Part shown: one piece after another, positions 1 to 8,118 of the stretch | Layout: every line of letters begins with the position of its first letter | Numbering within the stretch: the stretch's first letter is position 1 | NCBI GenBank assembly: GCA_006226375.1 | Contig: SBHC01000040.1 | Coordinates: 1 to 64,000, forward strand | Source of the DNA: Deltaproteobacteria bacterium | GTDB taxonomy: Bacteria > Myxococcota_C > UBA6777 | Direction: 5' to 3' | Length of the DNA stretch: 64,000 bases | Notes under the pieces: generated by a model | The model's input: the letters and a program-made list of their open reading frames with translations, nothing else | Databases searched by the model: none | Told to the model about the DNA's origin: nothing | Translations under genes and position numbers: made by a program

Positions 1-37
1 TCGCCTGAGAATAAATTCTCAGGTTAAGGGGGGAGGT

Positions 38-463
38 TTATTGGTTGCAGATCATGACGCGTTTTTTGTCTTCGAAGGCGACGATGACTTTGGTCGCGTC
101 GACAGCTTCGAGAACAAAGCCGATACCATAGCGACGGTGATCGATGATCTCACCGGTCACGAAGTGGTCGTGGATGGTGTACGAGCGAGCGTTGGAGGTG
201 TCTTGCTCTTGCGACATTTCTTCCCAGGGGTTGCTACCGTCAGCGACGCGCTTGGTGGCACGCTTCTTTTGGTGGCTCTTGGGCGGGTTCGGACGGAAGT
301 TACGCTCTGTTTGCTTGGGGCACATGCAGATCACGCGTGGAGCCTTTTCGCCTTTGGGATCCACGGCTTTCACTTTGTGCATTCGCATCTCATGACACTT
401 TGTACACCAAGCGTTAACTTCATCTCCCGCTTTCAGGTTTTTGTAATCCACCACCGATGCCAT
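38..463 (-). CDS. Small zinc-ribbon-like protein with C-terminal GxGxV-type beta-barrel motif
   Basis: 141 aa. I chose the ATG at 463 because AGGAG lies 8-9 bases upstream; the open frame runs further 5' but without support. Seen: CTKC near residue 19 and CMC near residue 46, which could form a Cys4 zinc site; a Lys/Arg-rich, probably disordered middle; and a C-terminal stretch beginning FVTGEIIDHRRYGIGFV. The pattern 'G-x-[IV]-I-D-H-x-x-[FY]-G-x-G' is familiar from small deltaproteobacterial proteins and the Tudor-like C-terminus of UvrD/PcrA helicases. A nucleic-acid or RNA-polymerase contact role is a guess. It is the last gene of a possible minus-strand unit with the ParA gene, 168 bases upstream. 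No transmembrane segment. Confidence 0.7.
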   Translation of the reverse strand: MASVVDYKNLKAGDEVNAWCTKCHEMRMHKVKAVDPKGEKAPRVICMCPKQTERNFRPNPPKSHQKKRATKRVADGSNPWEEMSQEQDTSNARSYTIHDHFVTGEIIDHRRYGIGFVLEAVDATKVIVAFEDKKRVMICNQ

Positions 464-631
464 ATGGGTCGCTCCTATAGAAGTAAAACAGTTCTTTACG
501 TCCTTGTTTTCAGCCGAGAATCTTGAAAAGTTGCCGAATTTTTCCCAGCAAGACGTCCCGAAACAGTACAGGATACGGGACGATCTGTCAACCAAGGGCG
601 AAGATTGGGTTCTTGAGAGAAGTGAACAGGG

Positions 632-1513
632 TCAGGAAGGGGTGACAGGTTTCGCCGACGAAGAGAGAAGGGCAGAGACCTCGTCCGCGAGCTTTTTGTA
701 CGCTTTGGAGCCCTGGTTTTTGGGCGCGTAGTGAAACACACTTTTGCCTGCGAGTTGGGCCTTCGCGATGGCTGTTGAGACTCCGATGACGCTGTCGAGG
801 AGGAAGTCGCCATATTCCGCTCGAAGGGTGTCTTCGATGGTGCGGTTCATGGTGATGTTACGTCGATCCAGTCGTGTTCGCAACAACCCCAACAAACCCA
901 GCGTGGGGTTGAGCATGTCTTGGACAGTCGCGACTGTTTCCACGATGGACGAGACACCATCCAGGCTGAGCACGCTCATATCGCAGGGGATCAAAACTTG
1001 ATCTGCAGCGACAAGAGCGTTGAGTGTCAGGTTGCCCAGGTTGGGAGGGCAGTCGATGATGATCGCGTCAAAGTGAGTTCGAGCGACGGCGAGGTTTTGC
1101 CGAAGCATCAACTCTTTCCCGATGCGGGTGGAGAGCATGGTTTCGGTCTCGTTGAGATTCCTGTCGCTGGCTACCACCCACAAATCGTCGATTTTTGTGG
1201 GCGCTGCGATCTCGTAGAGATCCCTGTTCTTTTTCAACAGCAGCTCGCCCATCGACTCGCTGTGGCGCTGGTCGGGCATGTCTTGGGCGAGACTTTTCTC
1301 CACGTGGCCTTGCGCGTCCATGTCAATTAACAACACACGCTTTTTGTGGAACATGGCCAATCCTGTGGCCAGGTGTACGGCTGTGGTTGTCTTTCCTACA
1401 CCACCCTTTTGTGCAGTGACTGCAATCACTTGGGCATTGCGATTCCCCAGTTGGGAGACCTCATCGGTAGGTTTTAAGAAGCGGCGCAAGTTTCCCAGTG
1501 CACGAGAAACCAT
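632..1513 (-). CDS. ParA/Soj-family partitioning ATPase
   Basis: 293 aa cytosolic P-loop ATPase of the ParA/MinD superfamily, which polymerise or form gradients on DNA to position chromosomes, plasmids or protein clusters. Seen: deviant Walker A KGGVGKTTT, Walker A' LLIDMDAQG, Walker B IIIDCPP. The frame is open to 1573, but ATG 1513 has a perfect GGAGG seven bases upstream, and a TATAAT box at 1585-1590 would leave the 1573 start almost leaderless, so I take 1513. No parB or parS was recognised next to it, so it may be an orphan ParA rather than the chromosomal segregation gene. A second, divergent ParA-like gene lies at 59581-60366. Confidence 0.9.
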   Translation of the reverse strand: MVSRALGNLRRFLKPTDEVSQLGNRNAQVIAVTAQKGGVGKTTTAVHLATGLAMFHKKRVLLIDMDAQGHVEKSLAQDMPDQRHSESMGELLLKKNRDLYEIAAPTKIDDLWVVASDRNLNETETMLSTRIGKELMLRQNLAVARTHFDAIIIDCPPNLGNLTLNALVAADQVLIPCDMSVLSLDGVSSIVETVATVQDMLNPTLGLLGLLRTRLDRRNITMNRTIEDTLRAEYGDFLLDSVIGVSTAIAKAQLAGKSVFHYAPKNQGSKAYKKLADEVSALLSSSAKPVTPS

Positions 1514-1584
1514 GTCTTTTCCTCCGTTTGGAACAACGGGATCGTTCTGGCGGCTTGGTGAACGATGGCTCATTTGTCACCCAA

Positions 1585-1612
1585 ATTATAGTAAATTTAT
1601 ATACAAATCAAA
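1585..1612 (-). promoter_or_regulatory. Probable sigma-70 promoter of the ParA gene
   Basis: On the minus strand a perfect TATAAT (bases 1590 to 1585) is preceded by TTGATT or TTTGAT about 15-16 bases upstream. A start near 1578 gives a leader of about 65 bases before ATG 1513. Only the -10 box is strong. Confidence 0.45.
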
Positions 1613-1613
1613 C

Positions 1614-1949
1614 CCTTTGTTAAAACTTGTTCCACATAAGGCGTTCAGTTGTCGGTCCGAAAGAGCGTTGTGACAGGTGTTTCGGGTGGTTTCTTTTCTC
1701 GTTCAAAGAGAAATATGTGGTGTTCATTCTGGGACAAGCACCCTTTTGCTACAGTCTCCGATACTAAGGAGTGTGAGTGAAAAGATGTCGGAAGAACTGG
1801 ACTTCCTAGGCGAAACTTCGCTCCTATGGTACACATTAATAGGATCTCTTTGCTCTCCGCTTTGAAAAGGGTGGGAAAGGGAGTTCGAAAAGGATTGGAA
1901 GCCGTCATGTCTGCCAAGCCCAAGACGTGACTCAGCAAAGGATGTTGTG
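1614..1949. other. Intergenic region between divergent genes, no gene seen
   Basis: About 340 bases between the ParA promoter and the exported protein gene. Short open frames on both strands here lack ribosome binding sites and protein-like composition. It must hold the promoter of the 1950-4973 operon, but I could not place one with confidence. Confidence 0.4.
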
Positions 1950-2807
1950 ATGGCCAGGGTGTTCATTGTTTGTCGATGGTGCTTGTGGGGAGTGGTGATT
2001 GGGTTGTTGTGGCCCGCGCAGTCACACGCTACGGTTGTTCCGTATCGCAGCGTAGACCAGATGATTCAAAAGGCTTCCCGCGTCGTGCGAGCCAAGGTTG
2101 TGCAAAAAACCTATTTGTGGGGGCCTGGTCGTCGTCACATCTATACCGACTACCAAATGCAGGTCTTGGAGCCTCTCAAGGGAGATGTCGGTCCCAAGGT
2201 TACCATCCGTCAGGTGGGCGGAGTGATGGGCGGCATGGTCACTCGTGTTCCTGGGAGCGCTCAGTACAAGCTGGAGGAAGAGGTTGTCCTCTTCCTGGAG
2301 GTCCAACGACCTGGCGGCTACTACTTTGTGATGGACCTAGCGGCTGGAAAGTACGAGGTTGTGCGCTTGCAGGGCCAGGCGTATCTCCAACGAGACACCC
2401 ACCATATCGCGTTTCACAGGCCTCTTGGAACCAGATCCAATCAACCGTCGGTGTATCATCTTTCGATGTCAGAGACTCCCCTGACTCTGGCTGGGCTTCG
2501 GCTCTCCATCGCGCGGCTTCAACAAGCTCAATCCAAAGTTACGCCTTCTACAGCCAAGAAAAACTCTCAGCCTGCCTTAAAGACTGTTGGACCCAAGGTC
2601 CTTCCTGGTAGGAGCAAACGGGCCAAAATTCTCTTGATGATGCGGCGTTTGCAGAAGCTTCGGGCGGAGCGTCGTCGGGATTTTATTGTGAAGTCTCCCT
2701 TGGGCAGCGTCTTGCGACCCAAAGCAAAGCCTGCAGTCCCAGGCTCCCTTCTTAAGGTTAAGAAAAAGCCCAACGTTTCGGTCGTCACACCCAAGGGAGG
2801 CAAGTAA
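1950..2807 (+). CDS. Exported protein of unknown function, partner of the following matrixin
   Basis: 285 aa. A signal peptide is visible (basic start, hydrophobic core LWGVVIGLLWP, cleavage near SHA-TVV). The mature first 150 residues look like one beta-rich domain; the rest is Lys/Arg/Pro-rich and likely disordered. The region just after the signal peptide (VDQMIQKASRVVRAKV) is typical of exported deltaproteobacterial proteins encoded beside matrixin genes, but I do not know its activity. ATG 1950 is preferred to GTG 1947; AAAGGA lies seven bases upstream. The stop is three bases before the next start, so the two are very likely translated from one mRNA. Confidence 0.8.
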   Translation: MARVFIVCRWCLWGVVIGLLWPAQSHATVVPYRSVDQMIQKASRVVRAKVVQKTYLWGPGRRHIYTDYQMQVLEPLKGDVGPKVTIRQVGGVMGGMVTRVPGSAQYKLEEEVVLFLEVQRPGGYYFVMDLAAGKYEVVRLQGQAYLQRDTHHIAFHRPLGTRSNQPSVYHLSMSETPLTLAGLRLSIARLQQAQSKVTPSTAKKNSQPALKTVGPKVLPGRSKRAKILLMMRRLQKLRAERRRDFIVKSPLGSVLRPKAKPAVPGSLLKVKKKPNVSVVTPKGGK

Positions 2808-2810
2808 CTC

Positions 2811-4973
2811 ATGCATTTTCTTCTCTTGCGACGCTCCCTTCGCCGGCCTCTCTTGCTCTTGGTTGGTTTGTCCTTGCTCTCCTGGGTGTCCAAAGCCAAC
2901 GCGTACAAGCGGATCTTCACTCCCGGCGGTGCCGCAGTGAAGTGGCAAAGTACACCGGTGGGTTGGTCCTACAACCACAACAACTTTCAGCAGATATCAC
3001 AGCAACAGATGCTTCAGGTTTTGCAAGCTTCCTTCAGCAAGTGGGAGTCCCCCAACTGCTCTGCGCTGGTGTTTGCGTACAAAGGGGCGACGGGGTCGAT
3101 CTGGAACCAAAACGACTCTAGCAACGTGCTGATCTGGAACTCTCAAATCCCTGACCCCAACTTCCCTACCGCCTTGGCTCTCACCATTCCTACGTATGTG
3201 AACGCAACCGGCGCTTATACAGACGCGGACATCATCTACAACGCCTCTTACCCCTGGTCGGCCAATCCTACGTCACAGCAGTATGATGTCGTAGGAACAT
3301 CGACGCATGAGATTGGTCACCTGTTGGGGTTGGACCACACCCAAGTGGCTAGCGCGACGATGTTTCCTACCGCAAGTCCTGGCGTTTGTTCTTGCCGAAC
3401 CCTCAAACAAGACGACATTGATGGAGTTTGTGCCATCTATCCCAGCGGTCAGCAAGGTAGCGGGAATCGACAATACGGTCAGAGCTGTGACGCTCAAAAC
3501 CTCTGCGCCACAGGGTTGACCTGTGTGTTGTTGCAGCAAGGCGCGACCACAGGGGTTTGTTTCCGACGATGCACCAACGGCGTTTGTCCCACTGGAGACA
3601 CTTGTTACCCGCTGTCCAATGGAGAGGACGCTTGTCTTTGTACCTCTAACTCTGACTGTAACCAACAAGGTCAAACTTGCACCCAAAGCCAATGCTCCAA
3701 CGGTGGCGGCAACCCAACCAACACGAAGAAGTTGGGTGAAGTCTGTGACGCCCAGAACCTCTGTGTGCAAGGTCTCACTTGTGTGGTTACTCAGCAGGGC
3801 AGCACCACAGGCGTCTGTCACAACACCTGCCCCAACGACACCTGCTCCGATGGCAACAAGTGTTACCCTCTTAATAATGGTGAGAAAGCTTGTTTGTGCT
3901 TAAGCGACCAGGATTGTAACGGTCAATCCTGCCAAGCCAACTTCTGCCAGGGCTCCAACACAGGTCCCGCTGGAAAAGAAGGGGAAGCTTGTGGTCCTGG
4001 TGGAAAGTGCGAAGCGGGTCTTACTTGTGTGCAAGACCCCAACTCTTCCCAGTCACTTTGTGTTCGACCCTGTCAGAGCAACAACGACTGCCAGAACGGT
4101 TGGGTTTGCAACTCCCAGTACAACATCTGTATCCCTGGAGCTGGAACACAGCAACGCGGCGAGATCTGTGACAACCAGGATCGTTGCAGCAACGGTTTGG
4201 TGTGCACTCTCGTTCAACAAGGCGCCCAAAGTGGCATTTGTATCCAGGTTTGCAACGCACAGGGACAGTGTCCTGGAGGAGAGACCTGTTTGCAGGCTCA
4301 AGGAGGTCAGAAGCTGTGTATGTGTGGCAAGGAGTATCCTTGTCCCCAAGGGAAAGTTTGTAACGACGATTTTGAGTGCGTGAACGGCAACAATCCAGGA
4401 TGTCAGAGCAACGCCGACTGTGCGGCCGGTCAGGTCTGTCAGTCGGGCAGGTGTGTGGCAGCACCGCAGTGCCAATCCGCTGGAGATTGTGGAGCCGGCC
4501 AGATCTGCCAGAATGGATCCTGTATCCCCGATCCCTCGATATGTCAGCGGGATGCCAACTGTCCTCCTGGGCAAACTTGTGCACAGGGACGTTGTGTTCC
4601 TGACAACACATCTGGGTGCCAAAGCAACGCAGATTGTGGGGCAGGGCAGCAATGCAGCAACGGAGCCTGTGTTAACTCGCCAACAGACGCAGGGAACAAC
4701 TCTGCCTGCGATCCTCCCTGTGAGTCGAACTCAGTGTGCAACAACGGCTCGTGTATCTTTGCTCGTCGTTGTGAAACAAGCTTGGAGTGTGGCATCTCCG
4801 AAGACTGCATCACTGGCTTTTGTCGTCCCATTGAGACGCCACCGGACAAGGTGAATCCGCCGCCCGATGATACGGCCTGCGGCTGCACTGCGACTCAAAG
4901 TCCAGCTTGGGGAGGTTGGCTCCTGTTGTTGCTGGCTTTCCCCCTTGTGATACGCCGCAGACGACGAGTCTGA
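2811..4973 (+). CDS. Matrixin-family secreted metalloprotease with Cys-rich repeats and MYXO-CTERM-like tail
   Basis: 720 aa. Residues 1-32 form a signal peptide. The catalytic domain (about 33-210) carries the zinc motif HEIGHLLGLDH at residues 166-176 and the Met-turn SATMFP near 184, as in matrixins (M10A). From about 215 to 680 there are many Cys-rich repeats of the form 'CQSNADCGAGQxCxNGxC', which are common in secreted and cell-surface proteins of this group. The last 35 residues are a Cys-containing motif, a hydrophobic helix (WLLLLLAFPLVI) and an Arg cluster, i.e. a MYXO-CTERM-type sorting tail that implies outer-surface anchoring followed by processing. No clear Cys-switch propeptide was recognised. 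Operon with 1950-2807. Confidence 0.9.
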   Translation: MHFLLLRRSLRRPLLLLVGLSLLSWVSKANAYKRIFTPGGAAVKWQSTPVGWSYNHNNFQQISQQQMLQVLQASFSKWESPNCSALVFAYKGATGSIWNQNDSSNVLIWNSQIPDPNFPTALALTIPTYVNATGAYTDADIIYNASYPWSANPTSQQYDVVGTSTHEIGHLLGLDHTQVASATMFPTASPGVCSCRTLKQDDIDGVCAIYPSGQQGSGNRQYGQSCDAQNLCATGLTCVLLQQGATTGVCFRRCTNGVCPTGDTCYPLSNGEDACLCTSNSDCNQQGQTCTQSQCSNGGGNPTNTKKLGEVCDAQNLCVQGLTCVVTQQGSTTGVCHNTCPNDTCSDGNKCYPLNNGEKACLCLSDQDCNGQSCQANFCQGSNTGPAGKEGEACGPGGKCEAGLTCVQDPNSSQSLCVRPCQSNNDCQNGWVCNSQYNICIPGAGTQQRGEICDNQDRCSNGLVCTLVQQGAQSGICIQVCNAQGQCPGGETCLQAQGGQKLCMCGKEYPCPQGKVCNDDFECVNGNNPGCQSNADCAAGQVCQSGRCVAAPQCQSAGDCGAGQICQNGSCIPDPSICQRDANCPPGQTCAQGRCVPDNTSGCQSNADCGAGQQCSNGACVNSPTDAGNNSACDPPCESNSVCNNGSCIFARRCETSLECGISEDCITGFCRPIETPPDKVNPPPDDTACGCTATQSPAWGGWLLLLLAFPLVIRRRRRV

Positions 4974-5051
4974 GGCCGTTTGCTTCTAGGTCTTGAAAAG
5001 CGAAAGGTTCTCACCAACTTTCTTCTCGGTTTCGTTGGTCTCTTTTTTTCC

Positions 5052-5080
5052 TTGACAAGAGAGGCCCCTTTTTGTAATAC
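5052..5080 (+). promoter_or_regulatory. Sigma-70 promoter of rplU
   Basis: Perfect TTGACA at 5052-5057, a 17-base spacer and TAATAC at 5075-5080. It sits about 100 bases before rplU, the expected place for the ribosomal-protein transcript. Confidence 0.55.
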
Positions 5081-5180
5081 ATGCAAGCCCATTTCCCGCA
5101 GCGGCCCCACGCTACGACCAAAAGATAGCGGATGTTGCTAGGAATTCGCTAGTTATACCACATGTAAAGGATAGTAATTC

Positions 5181-5510
5181 ATGTATGCAGTCATTCAAAC
5201 CGGCGGCAAGCAGTACCGTGTAAAAGAGGGCGATCTCCTCTTCGTCGAGAAGCTGCCCGGTGAAAGCAACGATAAGGTGGTGTTTGACCAAGTTCTGTTG
5301 ATCAGCGGCAACGACTCCGATCCCCAAGTGGGCGCTCCCTTCCTGGAGAACGCCAAAGTCGCTTGTGAGATCGTGGAGCAATTCCGCGGCAAAAAAATCT
5401 TGGTTTACAAGTTCAAGCGTCGTAAGAAGTACCGCAAACGCCAAGGACACCGTCAGTACTACACTCGCCTGCGCGTGACCCAGATCGCTCCGAACGGCGA
5501 TCTCGGCTAA
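5181..5510 (+). CDS. rplU: 50S ribosomal protein L21
   Basis: 109 aa, the normal length. Starts MYAVIQTGGKQYRV, the family hallmark, and has the C-terminal KRRKKYRKRQGHRQ basic RNA-binding stretch that contacts 23S rRNA. AAAGGA precedes the ATG. Followed by rpmA, the near-universal bacterial arrangement; a palindrome sits between the two genes. Confidence 0.98.
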   Translation: MYAVIQTGGKQYRVKEGDLLFVEKLPGESNDKVVFDQVLLISGNDSDPQVGAPFLENAKVACEIVEQFRGKKILVYKFKRRKKYRKRQGHRQYYTRLRVTQIAPNGDLG

Positions 5511-5567
5511 GCCTTTCTGGTATGTGGTGACTGGCAACGTCTGTAGACGCGGCACTTCCTTTCTGCT

Positions 5568-5596
5568 ATGATTCGAACCCTTATCGATCGAATCAT
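5568..5596 (+). repeat. Perfect 9-bp inverted repeat between rplU and rpmA
   Basis: ATGATTCGA at 5568-5576 and TCGAATCAT at 5588-5596 around an 11-base loop. No T-run follows, so it is not a standard terminator. It may be an mRNA processing or stabilising hairpin or a protein site in the rplU-rpmA leader. Confidence 0.6.
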
Positions 5597-5658
5597 TTGG
5601 ACGCAACATCAATCGCGGACAACAATGTCAGCGGTTCTAGATACTGAGAGACATTAAG

Positions 5659-5925
5659 ATGGCTACAAAGAAAAGTGGTGGTTCTACTCGGAACGGTCGC
5701 GACAGTATTGGTCAACGTCGCGGCGTGAAAAAGTTTGGTGGTGAGCAAGTTTTGGCTGGTAACATTCTCGTTCGTCAGCTCGGAACCAAGATTCACCCCG
5801 GCACCAACGTCGGCATGGGTCGTGATTACACCCTCTATGCACTGATCGACGGTGTGGTGACCTTCGAGCACAAAGATGCCAAGCGCAAGCGTGTGAGCGT
5901 ATACCCCGCTGCTGCCGACGCGTAA
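5659..5925 (+). CDS. rpmA: 50S ribosomal protein L27
   Basis: 88 aa, normal length. The flexible N-terminus that reaches the peptidyl-transferase centre ([15 protein letters not shown]) is followed by the conserved GVKKFGGE...[10 protein letters not shown] and [14 protein letters not shown] core. No Firmicute-type cleavable N-terminal extension. Together with rplU upstream and obg downstream it forms the classic rplU-rpmA-obg order, although here obg is 1.1 kb away. Confidence 0.98.
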   Translation: MATKKSGGSTRNGRDSIGQRRGVKKFGGEQVLAGNILVRQLGTKIHPGTNVGMGRDYTLYALIDGVVTFEHKDAKRKRVSVYPAAADA

Positions 5926-6450
5926 CAGCGAAACCCAGCCTGTGCTTTCCTCTTCGATACCTCGACGGAGGATGCTCCACGGGCTGACTCTCGCCACTCT
6001 GTTTCTTTCCGCTGCTTCGGCGCTCCTGCACCCCTCTCTCGCAACGCTCCCTGCGCTAGTCGAACTGCACTTCCTCTCGTAGCGAACGTTCTCGCTCGAC
6101 ATGAAAGACTGCAAGCAGCACATCTTTTTCTCATAGGAATCGTGAAAAAATTGACGGTTCAGGTGGGAATAGGATAGTGAAGTGTCATCGTCTCGGCCGA
6201 GTCGAATGACATGGAATGTTTTGTGTGGATGTATGTTTTGTTTTCTGTTTTGCCATACCTGTTCTGTTCTGGCAACGCAGACTTATTTGTTGAGCACTGC
6301 TGTTCTTGCGACTCTTTCTAACGCTCGCTCTGCTTCCCACGCTCATGCTGCTGTTCATCTGAAACATAGTGCAGGATTCTTGTTCTTCCAGAGACCCTAC
6401 TTCGGGGTGACTATCGAGTGTAGGTTTCTGGCCGATCGGTGACGTTCGGA
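5926..6450. other. Non-coding stretch after rpmA
   Basis: No convincing gene. A GTG-started 86-codon frame (6182-6442, plus) has no good ribosome binding site and an unnatural composition. At 6183-6211 there is a nested palindrome: TGTCAT / CTCGGCCGAG / ATGACA. The rest shows nothing recognisable. Confidence 0.5.
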
Positions 6451-6980
6451 GCAAGAGTTGTCCTTCGCTGTGAAGCGACCCGTTCATGCTCAAACGCTAG
6501 CTGAGAGTTCTCGCTCGTGCGCTCGTTCGTTTTGTTGTTCTCGTTCTTGATTCGCTTGGTTCTTGTGGTTGTGAATGTTCCTCGTTGTTAATGGTACTTG
6601 TTCTTGCTCTAAAGTGTACACCTCGTGACAGTTCACTGCGCCAGTCCCTGTTGAAGTTCGTGGTTGATATAAGCTCAAGTTCCTGTTCGCAGCTTCCCGT
6701 TGATGTGACATCTCTTGCGGCAACTGAACCGAATGTTCCTCTCTCTCGTTGATGATCTTGAAGTTCAAGTGGTTCGTTACCACGTTGTATGATGGTAACG
6801 ATGATTTCCTGTGGCAAGTTCAAAACTCGAACCACCGTGAAATGTTGTTGTTTCGTTCTGCGAATCGACCTGTTCCCTGTAGCAAACAGTGCTCCTTTTT
6901 TTTCTATAGACAAGGCTTGTCCTTGTCGTGAGAGTGCGTTTCACATCCATTCTTGATGTTCGGTGTGAGAGGTGCTCAAA
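6451..6980 (+). other. GTTC-rich non-coding region upstream of obg
   Basis: From about 6451 to 6960 the tetranucleotide GTTC recurs roughly every 25-30 bases (for example AAGTTC, TGTTCC, CGTTC), giving strong strand asymmetry in T and G. Open frames in it are low-complexity Arg/Gln/Glu/Thr-rich minus-strand translations with no ribosome binding sites, so I read it as non-coding. It could be a long leader RNA of obg or a decayed repeat. Confidence 0.45.
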
Positions 6981-7010
6981 GTCCGGGGTTCAACCCTGGG
7001 CTTTTTTTTT
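6981..7010 (+). terminator. Intrinsic terminator just upstream of obg (possible attenuator)
   Basis: Stem GTCCGGGGT (6981-6989) pairs with ACCCTGGGC (6993-7001) through nine base pairs, two of them G.U in the plus-strand RNA, with a three-base loop and nine T residues directly after (7002-7010). The G.U pairs and the T-run fix the direction as plus. It ends nine bases before the GGAGG of obg, leaving no room for a promoter in between. Confidence 0.8.
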
Positions 7011-7033
7011 GGGTACGATGGAGGTTCCCACTC

Positions 7034-8104
7034 ATGCATCTAATTGACGAAGTTGTAATCCAGGTGTACGCGGGCAACGGCGGCAATGGTTGTATAGCCT
7101 TTCGTAGAGAGAAGTACCGTCCTCGTGGTGGACCTTCGGGAGGCGATGGCGGAAGAGGTGGGGACGTTCTGTTGGTCGCTACCAATGACCTCTCTACGTT
7201 GCTAGATCTGCGCTACCGTCGGCACTACAAAGCCAAGTCGGGAGAGCATGGCCGCGGGAAAGACCAACACGGTCGCGGCGGACAAACACGTGAGATCCGA
7301 GTTCCTGTCGGAACCATGGTTTACAACGACGAAACCGGAGAGCTTCTGGCGGATCTGGTCGAAGACGGTCAAATCCTGGTGGCTGCAAAAGGTGGCCGAG
7401 GCGGTTTGGGGAACATCAACTTCAAAACCGCAACACGTCAGGCTCCTGAATACGCAACGCCAGGTGAGCTGGGCGAAGAGTTCACGCTTCGGTTGGAACT
7501 GAAACTGCTCGCGGATGTTGGTATCATTGGATTCCCCAACGTTGGGAAATCGACCCTCATCTCCAAAATCTCCAAAGCTCGCCCCAAGATTGCAGACTAC
7601 GCCTTTACGACCTTGTCTCCCAATCTCGGAGTGGCTGCTCCTCCGCGACGCGACTCTTTTGTTGTTGCGGACGTTCCTGGGCTTGTTCCTGGCGCACACC
7701 AAGGTGTTGGGTTGGGGATTCGGTTCCTTCGTCATATTGAGAGAACTCGTGTCTTCTTGCACATCCTCGAACTGAGCGACGAGCCCGAGCGCGATCCTAT
7801 CCAGGATTACGAAATCATTATGAACGAGCTGGCTCTTTACGAAGAGTCATCAGGGAGTGACCTCCTCTCCAAGCCTGTCGTCGTTGCCATCAACAAGGCC
7901 GAAGACTTGGAACTCGCAGAGATCTGTGAAGAAGAGTACGGACCCTATTTCCACGAAAAGGGCATCCCCTTCTTTGTGATCTCCGCAAAAAGCGGACACA
8001 ATCTGGTGCCCTTGCTCCATACTTTGGGCGACGTTCTTGAGCAGGACAAAAAAGAAGAATTGGAAGAAGAAGTCGAAGACGACGGAACCTGGAGCCCTGT
8101 CTGA
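7034..8104 (+). CDS. obg: Obg/CgtA ribosome-assembly GTPase
   Basis: 356 aa. ATG 7034 (MHLIDEVVIQVYAGNGGNG) is chosen over the upstream frame from 6953: GGAGG lies at 7020-7024 and the upstream frame would run through the terminator hairpin. Residues 1-158 form the glycine-rich OBG fold. The G domain follows with GFPNVGKST (G1), DVPGL (G3), SAKSG (G5) and NKAE in place of the usual NKxD (G4), a conservative but notable change in the guanine-binding motif. It ends in a short acidic tail instead of a full Obg-CTD. Obg binds the 50S subunit and couples growth to GTP/ppGpp. Neighbours rplU-rpmA support the call. Confidence 0.96.
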   Translation: MHLIDEVVIQVYAGNGGNGCIAFRREKYRPRGGPSGGDGGRGGDVLLVATNDLSTLLDLRYRRHYKAKSGEHGRGKDQHGRGGQTREIRVPVGTMVYNDETGELLADLVEDGQILVAAKGGRGGLGNINFKTATRQAPEYATPGELGEEFTLRLELKLLADVGIIGFPNVGKSTLISKISKARPKIADYAFTTLSPNLGVAAPPRRDSFVVADVPGLVPGAHQGVGLGIRFLRHIERTRVFLHILELSDEPERDPIQDYEIIMNELALYEESSGSDLLSKPVVVAINKAEDLELAEICEEEYGPYFHEKGIPFFVISAKSGHNLVPLLHTLGDVLEQDKKEELEEEVEDDGTWSPV

Positions 8105-8118
8105 GGTGAGGTGGGCGT

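Noticed and set aside
41-526. Plus-strand frame of 161 codons opposite the small zinc-ribbon-like gene
   Set aside because: Shadow of the minus-strand gene, which has a good ribosome binding site, paired Cys motifs and a family-like C-terminus.
1645-1938. Minus-strand frame of 97 codons between ParA and the exported protein gene
   Set aside because: No ribosome binding site, no family signs, and it lies in the probable promoter region.
6182-6442. 86-codon GTG frame after rpmA
   Set aside because: Begins inside a palindrome, lacks a ribosome binding site and has an unnatural His/Cys/Ser/Leu mix.
6497-6913. Minus-strand frames in the GTTC-rich region
   Set aside because: Arg/Gln/Glu/Thr-rich translations are a simple by-product of GAAC repeats; no start signals.
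6981-7001. tRNA T-arm-like sequence (GGGGTTCAACCC)
   Set aside because: No acceptor, D or anticodon arm can be drawn upstream; the T9 run shows it is a terminator.
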